DNA of 64,000 nt. Origin: Hydractinia symbiolongicarpus. Lineage: Eukaryota; Cnidaria; Hydrozoa; Anthoathecata; Hydractiniidae. This document shows positions 32,601 to 44,600 of this stretch, piece after piece; the first letter of the stretch is position 1, and each line of letters starts with the position of its first letter. The notes under the pieces were generated by a model. That model saw only the letters and a list, made by a program, of their open reading frames with translations, did not search any database and was not told the DNA's origin. Made by a program: the position numbers and the translations under genes. Location: contig NC_079888.1 in NCBI RefSeq assembly GCF_029227915.1, positions 14,181,001-14,245,000 on the forward strand, given 5' to 3'.

Positions 32601-35600
32601 AGGATTATCCCTGAAACATGTAGGGCCATATGGGATGCTCTGTCTGACAAAAACTATCTTAAACCTCCAAACTCCCTAGAAGAATGGCAATATGTAGCTC
32701 AGGAATTTTATAAAAAATGAAACTTTCCAAATTGCTTAGGGGCAATCGATGGAAAGCATGTTGGGATGCAGGCCCCAGCAAGATTAGGTTCAGCATTCTT
32801 TAATTATAAAAAGCAACACAGTATTGTGCTTATGGCAGTGTGCAGTGCACTTTATAAATTTCTAATGGTAGATATTGGAGATACAGGAAGACAAAGTGAT
32901 GGTAGTGTGTATGGGAACAGCAATCTTGGCTATAGCATTGAGAATAATCTACTTAATATTCCAAAAGCATCAAAACTACCACAGTCAAATCGTGTGTTGC
33001 CTTTTACTTTAATAGGTGATGATGCTTTTGGGCTGAAACCTCACATGATGAAACCGTACCCACTTCAAAACTTGGCAAAAGAAAAGCGAGTATTCAACTA
33101 TAGGCTCTCAAGAGCGCGGCGAGTAGTAGAAAATGTATTTGGAATTGCTGCAAGCCGCTTTCGATTTCTTCGCCGACCCATCATAAGTAAAGTCGACAAA
33201 GTTGTATTAATAACTAAACAGTGGTGGCATTACACAACTACTTAATGACTGTTTCCAATGCAAATGATACTTATAATTACTGCCCAGAAAACTATGTTGA
33301 TAGAGGAAGCCAAAACAATATTATTCCAGGTGAATGGAGAAAAGACTCTGAAAGTATCAGTGGTATTCAGGACTTAACAAATTGTAGTTCAAACAATTAT
33401 TCAAAACAGGCAGCCTTAATTCGGGATGAATTTAAATGCTATTTCAACAATGAAGGAGCAGTAGAATGGCAGTGGGATATTGTCAATAGTACAGGACAAA
33501 ATAAAAACTGAATACTTTATGTCAACATGTATAGAACATGTACATCCATACAAATACTGTAAAAAATGTTATGTTATATAAAAAATGTTAAAGAGAAAAT
33601 TAGTTTTATTCACATGTCTCATCAAACTCAATTTCAAACAACAGCTGCGAAATCTTAATTTTTTCCATTTTGTTCTTCTTGGCAGATAATTTTCTTAAAG
33701 TGGGCACTAGGCTACGGGAAAAAAGACTATCTTCACATTCCTCTTTATCACCAGCTTTTAATTCTTTCTCTATTGCATCCAACTCTTTCAAAATTCTATT
33801 TCCTTCTGCATTCTCACTACGTTTTCTTTTCTCCCGCTTCGCCGTGACAGTAGCGCTGCCATTGTCCGTAATTTTGTTCAAAATGATAGGAGATTGTGGT
33901 GGTGTGAACAAATCTACATCAGGGGGTTGATCAACGCTTTCCTTTGAACACGTTTGTTCTGTATTTTCCTTACTCTGTATCCGTACATTGCTTTCAGTTG
34001 GGAAGTTCATAGGTGCTCTTTCATAAAGAAAGGACATCTGTTCAAAATAGTTACATTTTGGTAACGACGAAGCAGCTGCACCTGATTTTGTCATCCTTGT
34101 TCTTCTGTCGAGACATTTTTTCAGGTTGTCTTTTAAATATTTTAGTTGTTTTTGAAGGAATTCGCCTACAAATAATAAAAAGCCATATATATATACACGG
34201 TATATATTTAATATCAGATTCCAAAAATTATGTAATTTTACTTTCTTTCTGAAAATAAAAACAACAGCAAATATATATGTAGCTATGAGATATTAGGGGT
34301 TTACTTACAATCTTTTTGAAATATTCTTGCCAATTCTTGCCATGCATTATTTTTGATGTTTCTGTCTTTGTAATCAGTAGAATAAATGTTCCATAGACAT
34401 GGAAATTTCCGAACCTACAAATGTTTTAGAAATAGTTATTTGACTATGGCAAACAAAAAAACAGATAACCAAGTTTAGCTTTAGAAAAATAAACTAGCTA
34501 GCTAGCTAAGCTCTACTTACTTCCTCTATAAACAATTCTTTGTCAAATTCTGTAACTTGACTCTCTACTGGCGTGCATGACATCAAAATCTGACTAGATT
34601 CTGCGAAAGACATCTTATTTCCCTTTTTCTTGTCACAATGGTTCACAATGATGCATTCACAGCTACTGCTTCGCTATTTCCTTTCAGCTTTCAGCTATTT
34701 TAAATTTTATGTAAAACACACGAAATCAAGCATTTTGATTGGCTCGCGGAATTTACAGTGGCGGAAAAGTCGAGTCCGGTTCAACTTTTAATTCCGCACG
34801 TAGCGGAACGCCTTTGGCGGAATTTTCACAAGAACAACAATGGCTGCTCCGCTCCACACGGAATAATCCGCCTGGTGGAAAACCCGCTTTAAACTAGAAT
34901 TTGCAAATTGATTAAAACTTTTTCCGAATTGGTTTGAATCCGAGACAATTTCTCGAATCCGTATAAATTTTCGAACGTAAACTGACGATAAAGCATAACA
35001 CGAAGGTGATATCGTTTTTGTGTATGAGTGCAAAAAACACAATGAAAGTGGAACTCTCTAGCGCACTATGCAAAACTATGGAATGAGGTACTGCCAGTGG
35101 CGTGGCATCCGGATCGATTTTGGAATTGGTGTGTAGATGAGGAAGAAAAGCGCGAGATATCTAAATTATGGAAGTAATGTCCAGTATTTTGATCCTGGTT
35201 GGGGTTTAAAAAATCTATAATAAAGAGATGCCTTTCCTATCTGCAGAACAATTTGATGCCTTGAAATCAGAACACGAGAGTATTATGAAGTGGCGTGATG
35301 TTCCCACTGGAATCATATTCAAAATTGAGTATGTTGAAGAGATCAAGACCAAAAAAGGTAATGCAACTGTCATCACATTGATCGATTGTGATGGTGAACG
35401 ATTTCGAGCATGGGAACGAGTGTACTGAGAGAAGCTTTGATAAGTCGAACGGGTCAGATGTTCATCAAATCACTGGGAAAGAAACAATCTACGAAGAATC
35501 CTGGTCAATTTTACTATGATTACGACCTTGTGGAAGTGGAAGACAAAAAGACAAAAAAAGTAATCTTTTGTGACTGGAGACAGTCACAAAAATAACGAAA

Positions 35601-38600
35601 GCCTGGTGCTGTTCACATAAACAAATGGACAAACTGCGACAAGAAGCTAAAGCCTTAGGTCTCAAAGGGTACTCTACGCTGAAGCGAATAGACCTTATTG
35701 AGGCCATACGCAAGGTCAAGTATAAGGATGCGTCGACACAAACCGACGGACTGTACTGCGAGCCTTGTGCTAAAATTGTATGGGAGAAAAATCTAGCTCA
35801 ATATTCGAGGGATCTCGCTAAAAAACAGCGACGTGTCGTACATGATGGCGATTTGCTCATAGATCAAGATACGGGAGAAGTGATCGTCTAGTATGTTGAC
35901 CAACATATTAGACTTTGTAAGCAGGTGGAGACTCTAAGTAGCGCTGACATACTGCGCAGATTGCAGTTTTTTAAAAATTTCATCTTTAGCTTCTTGCCTG
36001 CCTTGTGCTAGCAACTCTGCGCGTTCATTATCGTTGATGGATTTCACAGCTTTTTTCGTTCGTTGTCGGATCTGCTCCTTGAGTACCATGTAGCGCTGTT
36101 TTTTCTGCATGATCCATGTAAACTCATCGTCTGAAATTATTCCATCTTGGATCGCTCTGGAAATCTTATCGTATACAGTGTCTAGTTTTAATTCAGCTAG
36201 GAGTTTGATGGATTCGTGCTTGTGCACCTCATACTGTATCCTTTTGGAAGCATTCTTCAAACCTACTTTGCCTATGCCAACTGCAAGAGCCGCGGCTTCA
36301 AGACCAATTGCTATAGGGGCTCCGAATCCGGTTGCAAGCGTGGCAATACCTGCTGCGGAGGTGATGACAGTAACAGCAATCATGCCATGATCAGCATAAC
36401 GAAGCCCCATCCCCCAAAGCTTGAACGTTTTGTAGAGTTTTTCTCTCTCTTTGATCTCAGACCGCAGGTACTGCTCAATTTCTTCGATCTTTTTTAGTCT
36501 GTAGACCTGACTTTCTTGCTCCTGCGGAGCCGCCAGTCGATCAGGCTCATGCTCAGGCGCACTTGGCGGCAAAGTTGGGTAAAGCTTCATATCTGCCATT
36601 TATTCTATGAGTAAATGCATCGTAATTCCGACGAACGAAACATTTTTTTCATGATGATCCTCGTCCGTCAGCATGAACTCCAGTCTGTCTGTTGAGCCTT
36701 TCAAAGGAAGGTAGATTGGAGTGTCAAAATTCCATGTAAGCATGTCTCCCCATGCGTTTAACTCTTTGGTGGGAAGCAAAGCAAGAATTTTTGATTTCTT
36801 CCCATCCAGTAGGCAATCGTCTTCATCCAGCTGGGGGCAAACGAGTCTCAATCTTTGGTATACGTCAGTTTTGTAGTAGCTGTCATAGGCCCCCTTAGTA
36901 AAATACTTTTTTGCTGGGTCGTAGGGTAGCCCCATAAGCTCCTGCAGTTTTCGATGAATTACCACAGTATACCCGTCACTAACTCTAAGCCTACAGAGTC
37001 CATTTTTCAGGACAAACAGCTTAATCTTGTCCTGTGCTTGACTGTTGACGATGGCCGCGATATCCTCGATCTTGTACAGGCCGTTCATTATTTCAATTCG
37101 GGTAACAGTCTGATCAGGTCCTACTTTGCGTATTGTAAAATCGTTGTTACTGTAAAGGTTCAGCCATACGGGCCTGATACTTATTGATTTCAGGGCAATT
37201 CTCGTGTCCTGCCCTAGGTAATCGTCAAAAATCGTAGGCTTCTCTATATCCGTGACATACAGCTGTCTCATGTTTCTTTAAAGAAACATGAACATTTATA
37301 GCTATAACCACAAGGCAAAATACAAGTCCAATAGAGGCGAATGGCCTCTCGGTGTAATTAATCTATAACATCAAGACCTCTACGTTTCTACAGAATCGCA
37401 CATTCCCGTGACCTTCTCGATGTTCACGAAATACCCAATAAAAGTCCCCACTAACCTGTTGAACGACCCCGTAAGTGTAAATTGGACCGGTCAAGCCCTT
37501 GGCTACTGGAATATACAAGTTAATTTCGCTTGTCATTGCGCTAGCACCGCCCTGGGTATATCCGCCAAACACTTGAATGGCTCCGTGCCTCTCATCAACA
37601 GTATCTTTAAATTCCACGTCTATTACCACATGCGGCGTATCCTAGCAAGAATGAAGGTACCCATGCCATACGATGACGGCTTTTCTCAATACGAGAACCC
37701 CTACTCTACATCTGGATATGCCCAGATTTGTCGTGAATATGGTGCCGACCCCAATGCCCAATACAAGTTTAAGGCTCCCATGTCCTCGCTCAAAAATGGT
37801 AGATGGTGGCCGCAAGTAGATGGTGATTGGGCCAAGTTTATCATGCCTACGAGCCAAGGCCTGACATCGGAAGGTCTGTCGAAGCTTAGCGAGAGAATTC
37901 GTGTTTACGTGATTTTACTACTAGGGTCCCAAGCTGATGCCAAGGCATCCCTTATAGGTTCGGATGCTGACAATTTTACAGCGAGACAGATACTACTACA
38001 GAAATTCGAAGCCATGGTACAACGTGAGGAGAACGTAGGCCACGATATCACCGAGTTTCAAAAGGTGCTTCAATATGCCAGGACCCCAGTGAATTTTGCC
38101 GTGATGCACCACGTGTACATGCTACCATCCGATATGAACCTGCGTATTGGTAAAATTGTGGGGTATAACAACAACATCTTGATTGCGCCGGCGAGTGCGA
38201 TGATTGGCATAAGGCTAGACCTAAACAACAAGCCCATTACCACACAGCCTCGGGGTTTAAAACGAGTCAGGTCACCACCTGGGCAAGAAATATCGAGGGG
38301 TGGTGCCACCCTAACCCAGGGGTCTGAAAAGATGTCGATGATGTCGATGCCACCGATACCTCAGTCAGGTCAAGGAGATGGAAACCCTCACGAGGACACC
38401 AAGGCCACCTTGGTTACTGTGGGGGTAGGTCTCATCTTAGCATATCTATGGCTTAAATAAAGGTGCTCATGCTGAGACGGGCTTGCTCTTGCTGAGCCGC
38501 TAGGCGATCGCCCTTCCACTGACATCGCCTGGCGGCTCCGCAGGAGCACGGCCGCAAGGCGATCTAATATGTTTTTTTGTCAACATACTAGATCATCTAC

Positions 38601-41600
38601 GACTTCTTCCCTCTTTTCCCAACATAGGCCACAACAAAAGCAGCAGCGGCAGCGATTGCTATGTAGAGGTGTTTGGCTGCGTATTCAACAACTTTTGCTG
38701 CTACTCTAAAAAAGAACGAGACAACCGTGCCAATAATCCCTGGTAGCGCCGCACCTGCCTTACCTGCCAGGTATTTCAAAAATTTCCCAAGCCTTTCCAG
38801 CTGTTTTTGTATAAAACCCTTCCCTGCGGCACTTCCTCCCGCTGCAGCACCCGCTCCTCCACCACCTGTAACTGCGAGTACGATGGTGGAAATCAGTAGA
38901 CCAACAGCCGCCACGATGCTCGCTATAGTAATTCCTTGCTCCTTGAACAAGATTCTAAGCTTTTCAGCTAGAGATTTATCGCCTTCTGCGATTTTCATCA
39001 GCGTTTCCTTAATTGCGTTCAGTTGGCTCTGAGTGTCAGATGATAGTAAACCATGTGCTTCTCGTACTGCTTCCTTTTGATCTTGGAGTCGTTCTAGCTC
39101 TTCAAAGGCCCTGGCGATATCCTCGTTCCATATAGCTAGCTGCTCCTCTGATAGTCCAGGTGTAGCCTTCTTCGTCTCAAGCCTTTTCACCTTGGCTTCT
39201 GCTTTAGCGATCTCGCTGTCGTAGAAGATCATCTTGTTTTTCAAGTGCTTTAGGTTACCCTTTAGCGTTTGAAGCTCGAGGTTGAGCCCTCTTTTTTCAC
39301 GCTCTGTGAAGGCTTGCTCTTGCTGAGCCGCTAGGCGATCGCTGGCGCCAAAAGGAGTCTCTTGCTCTTGCCGAGCCGGTAGGCGATCGATCAGGCTCTC
39401 CGTTTCATCAAGGCCGTTCTCGAGCAGCGGCATCATTTCGATATCACCGGCCTTCTCCTGCTGAGCCGCTAGGCGATCAACGTGAACAATCTCGTTAAGG
39501 AGTTTCTGAGCCATTACCTTACTGCCTTTGTTTGGTGTAGTATAGTCGGTAAACCCCATGGCTCGCAAGCGATTTGTACCTAACCTCCTCCGTATCTCGG
39601 CAACGCTCCTTAATTCACCATGCCTTTTCGTGATCTCTATGCCATCAAAAAGAAGCTGGTTTTCTCGTGCCTCAAACTCGTTGTAATATCTCGCAATTGG
39701 CTGCCCCAGCTCCTCACGAAGGTGTTCGTAAAGATCGTCGACCTTTGATTTTAGTAGCTCTTCCCTCTGTCTTGTCGTGGTGTCTCTTGCGGAGCCGGAT
39801 TGACCCTGATGCTCCTGCAGAGCCGCCAGGCGATCTGGCGTTATCGTGGAGCTGGCATCAGGCCTACTGAAATCCTCGTCTGAAATTTTTTCCTCTGGCG
39901 TAAAGTCGTCTCCTTCGTATATTGGATTAATCGGCATTTATTTGAAACGAAAATCAGCTAATAATAAAGCATGAGTAACATATTCGGAACTAAGCTCGAT
40001 CCCTACGCGGATATTAAAACAATGATGGCTATTAAAGGCAAGAAGCAGCGTGTAAAAGTAAGTCATGTGCCCAGTACGATTAATCAGAACGAGGACTTGT
40101 ATGTTGACATCCCCAACATGGGGCTGAACGATGTAATTTTTCCATCTAGTATCAAACTACTTTTCGATCTGGAACTTACGGGAACAAACACGAAGCGCAC
40201 TATCGTCAGCAATATAGGTAAATCCTTGGTGCAAAATCTTCGTATCACTTTGAATAGCAACGAGGTGCAAAATATTAGCGACTACAGGGTGCTCGCTACC
40301 TACAAGGACCTATGGTTGCCCAAGTTTGATCGGGAAAACAACTTGATCCTAGAGGCAATCAATCCGAACGAGGGTACAATCCGCGCCCTACAGGTAAAAG
40401 CGACTGATCATGTAGGCACGGATGAGGAAAAAGCGATCGTCGCAGCTTATGGCAGCACGTTTTGCATCCCTATCGGTAAAATGTTTGAATTGACACGAGA
40501 CTTGCCGTTCTACCAGCCAGGGCTACACGATAGGCTGCAATTCGTTATACATTTTGCATCATATGGTGACGTTATCAAAGATGCCGGTACCCCAGCTGTT
40601 GGAAGCACGGCAGCTAAACCTGCAGACAGTGCGTACAAGATCACTAATATCGCACTAGATTTTGACAAGGTTAATAACGAGGGTCTCGCGAGCGCTATGA
40701 TGTCACTGTATAGTCGTTTGGCGCTACCCTATGAAAGGGTTCTCCGTAGCAAAGTTGTCACGATAAAAAAGGCTGATACCAGCTACAATTTGCAAATTGA
40801 TACTCCAGCAAGAAGTTTAAAAGGCGTCTTATTATTGTTCGTAGATCCGGGAAAGGGTAAAGGCTTACTCGGGTGCTAACGAGGTCTTCTACAACCCAAA
40901 GATCGAAAAAAACTCGATCACTGTCGAGGGTGAGCCTAATGAGCTCTACACGCACGCGATGCTCCCGAAAGATCACCTCGAGCAGATCGTAAACTTATTC
41001 GGTAGCCACGTTTCAAAGGTGACAATTGGGCAGTTCTTCACAGAGAGATACGCCCTGTTTGTTGATTTCCGAGCATCACCTGATCATAGTCTACACGGTT
41101 CCGGAAGGCCATTACAGAGATTGTCAGACGGTATAACCTTGCATATGACCAAGAAAGCAGACGGAACAAGGGGGGATATTAAATGCTACGTTTTCCTACT
41201 TCAAGATGCTCAGCTGAACATCTTAGATGGGCGTTTTTACAGTGTCGAATATTAAAATAAAGATGGCAAGCATATTAGTACTCGCGGGTGGGGCTATAAT
41301 CAATGCCCTCGCGTTCTCTGGGAGCAACTATTTGTTCAGTAAGCTGTCAGGCCATGGTGAGGCCGAGCGTAAAAGGCACGACAAGGCGATTGAACAACTT
41401 CAAGCAGCTCAAACACAGTGGGTACGTGACAGGCAGGCAAAGACCGATTGGTATAACCATCAACGAGAGCTGAAAAGGCAAGCTGGAGAGAGCTTGAAGG
41501 AGCTCGATGAAGGTATGAGAGACTATTACATCGCAACGATCGAGAAGGCTCCTAAGTTATCCGACTTCTACACGCCCAGCAAACAGCAACAAGACGGCGA

Positions 41601-44600
41601 GCTGACGTTTATCGTAGGATCCTTAGCCCTCCTTGGTTTTGCAGTGTACAAGTTCGCCTAGCGTCTCCACAGGAGTTATATGTAAAAATTTTTCGACATG
41701 TAATAAACATGTCGAAAACACCCACAGAGAAGGAAAAATTGAGCAGTATTTACTATCAGCCCACACATCTCTAGATCGGAAACGAAGCCATTGAAAAACT
41801 TGTTGAACTTAGTGGTTTGTCTGCGAAAAAGGTCAAAATCTGCCTTGCCCACCAGGCCTTCTGGCAGGTTCACATTCCAGGGCCAAAGGTGGTAAAACAT
41901 CCTCATTACACCGTTACAGTTCCAAATGCAGTACATCAATTTGATTTGCTTAGCATGTCTCATGATCGCCTGTATGGCTCGAAATACAAATACATTCTTA
42001 CTGGAATTGACATTGCCAGCAGGTTCAAAGTGGCGAGACCCCTGCGAACGAAAAAGGCTGCAGAAGTGGCCAAAATGATCGAGGACATTTACGCAAAGCC
42101 CGGAGGCAAGGCCAGACCCTTGACGTGGCCCGAGACTGTCATGATAGATGCAGGAACCGAGTTCCTTGCAGACGTTACAAAGGCCTTTCAAAAACATGAC
42201 GTCAAGATCGACAGGACGGTGACAAAGTACCATCATAGACACACTGCCTTTGTGGAAAACTTCAACAAGCAGCTCGCGAGGCGTCTTTTCAAGGCTCAAG
42301 ATGCTCAAGAGCTCAACGAAGAGGGAAAAGTCTCGACGATATGGGTCAAGCAACTCTACAAAATTGTGGATCAGATGAACAACACCAAAACCGCTGGAAT
42401 CAAGATGAAACCTATCGATGCAGTCAAACTCGACGAGGTTCCGCAAAAAGCAAGCTACAAGCCTGACAAGAAGCCTCTTTCAGAAGATGGTCTCTACCGA
42501 TATTTTTTGCAACCCGGTGAAGAGCATGGAGATCAGAGAAGACGTGCAACAGATATGATTTGGTCGAAAAAAACGTTCCGTTTGGACTGCATCGTCAACG
42601 AACCAGACAACCGAACGATGTACTACCTTGCAGATGGTCCAGAGCGTGTGTTTGTGAAAGAAGAGCTTTTGCGGGTTCCTGAAGATACGAAGCTGCCTCC
42701 TGAGCATGTAAAAGAATGGTAAATTTCTCGAGCCCGAGCCATTTCACAGGTTCCCCTGCTACGGGGGAACCGCTCAGTTGATACCCATAAGCGTAGTTTT
42801 TGTAATCTATCAGGGTTACAAAAGAAATCCTAGATCTCGGCAAGCTCCCTCAATCTCTGATGTGTATAATTACGACCTAATCGAAAGTGCCTTGGACGTT
42901 CGGGATTTACTTCAATGCATCCACGCTCTCGGAGCCAGTTGTAATGTACAATGGCATTTGGGGTTTCTGCAAGAACGACGAGTTGACCTTTATTTCATAT
43001 TATTTATTGTCGAAAATACAATAAAAATAGTCATATTTAAAAAAACTGACTAATTAAAATCGACTTCATGTAACTAACAAATATAAATTAAAAATAATAA
43101 ATAGAATTTAACCTCAAAAGGTGATCTTATTTCTATATGTGTCCTAAATTGTGAATATACAATCTACAAAGACGACACTGACAAGTTAAGCCTTTCCATT
43201 TTTTTAGACAACTTACAAACGTTGAAATGCATGGCGCTTCTTGAATAGATTTTGGTAGAGTTGCCCATAGCTGCGGTCCTCTGAAGGTTACAGTTTCCAA
43301 GCCATATTTTACAGTTTGTGCTCTACCTCGAAAAAACTCTGAATTAATACGATTCGAGTACCTATTTTTGTTAATAATAAATACTTCGGACATAATATCA
43401 GGATTGGTATTATTTTTGACTTTATATAATTCCTTTAATAAAATAATCAAATTACGGTGATGTACACTAACAGTTCCAGTTTTATCCAATAGGTCTTGAA
43501 ATGAAGAGCTATAATCATTAGTTATTACACGAAGGGCTCTACTATGGATTCTATTGATGGAATTGTTAGTAGTACGGTTACAAAACATCCAAAGTAAAGG
43601 ACAGTAACCAAACTGAGATAAAATAAAAGAATTTAATATGAGATATAATTTTTGTTGATCCATATACGGTGATAATCTAACAAGAGCATTTAATTTATTG
43701 CTTGCTTTCTTGCACAAATCTTTAACGTGTTTGCTAAAAGTCAACATATTATCTATTGTAATACCAAGAAGTTTTTCCTCCGAGGAGCATTGCACAGCTG
43801 TTCCATTGATATTAACTTGTAGAAAACATTGTGTGTTGCTACCGAAAAACATAAAATGACACTTCCTTTCATTCAGTTGTAAGCAGTTTAACCTAAACCA
43901 TGTTGAGACAGTTCTCATCTCATTTTCAAGCTCGTACAAAATATTTTCCTCAGAGTTTCCTATAACATAAATCGTGTTATCGTCAGCATAATTGCATATA
44001 TCGCTGGTGACAAAAGATAAAAAATCATTCAAAAAGATGTTGAAAAGGAGAGGTCCTAGCACAGATTCCTGAGGGACACCGAAAGTCATTTCAAGCCATT
44101 CGTCAAAAGAGTTTGCCAGTCTGATACGTTGCTTCCTATTTTTCAGATAGCTAGCCACAAGTTTTAAAGCCGAAAAACTTAAACCATAGGCATATAACTT
44201 CGCTATGAGAAGATCATGGCTAATACAGTCAAAGGCTTTTGATAGATCCATAAAGATAGCTCCAACTTTTTGTTTGGCATCTAATGCTCCTCGCACTTTC
44301 GAGAACATACGCAAGAGAGATTGTTGAGTACTAAAGCCCTTTCGGAAACCACATAAATACGGAGATAGTTTATCACAGAAAAAACCCATAAGTTGTTTAT
44401 ATAGAAGCTTTTCAAATATTTTAGAGACCACAGGCAAAATACTTATAGGTCGAAAATTTTCTTAGCTGATGGATCGCCTTTTTTAAAAATTGGACAGACT
44501 TCGGCACATTTTAACTTATTTGGAAATTCAGAATCCTTAATAACGGTGTTGTTAAATATGCTAACGAGACTTTGATAATATAAACTATAATAATCTTTCA

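Larger units (their letters stand above)
32086..34888 (+). mobile_element. PIF/Harbinger DNA transposon, 2,803 bp
   Basis: Terminal inverted repeats of about 38 bp (starting AGCAGGTTTTCCACTAGGCG; the other end reads AGCGGGTTTTCCACCAGGCG on the opposite strand). The target duplication is TTA (32,083-32,085 and 34,889-34,891), as expected for the superfamily. The uninterrupted GGTTAAACTAG is seen at the matching place in copy 1 near 22,400. It carries a transposase pseudogene and an intact MADF protein gene in convergent orientation. Confidence 0.92.

Noticed and set aside
36109-36497. Overlapping plus-strand frames of 93 codons
   Set aside because: Antisense to the intact 221-aa gene.
38673-39032. 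119-codon plus-strand frame
   Set aside because: Antisense to the Gly/Ala-rich membrane part of the 446-aa gene; the same antisense frame appears at 7,042-7,401, as expected for a shadow.
41676-42446. 256-codon minus-strand frame
   Set aside because: Shadow of the integrase gene, whose catalytic motifs are on the plus strand.
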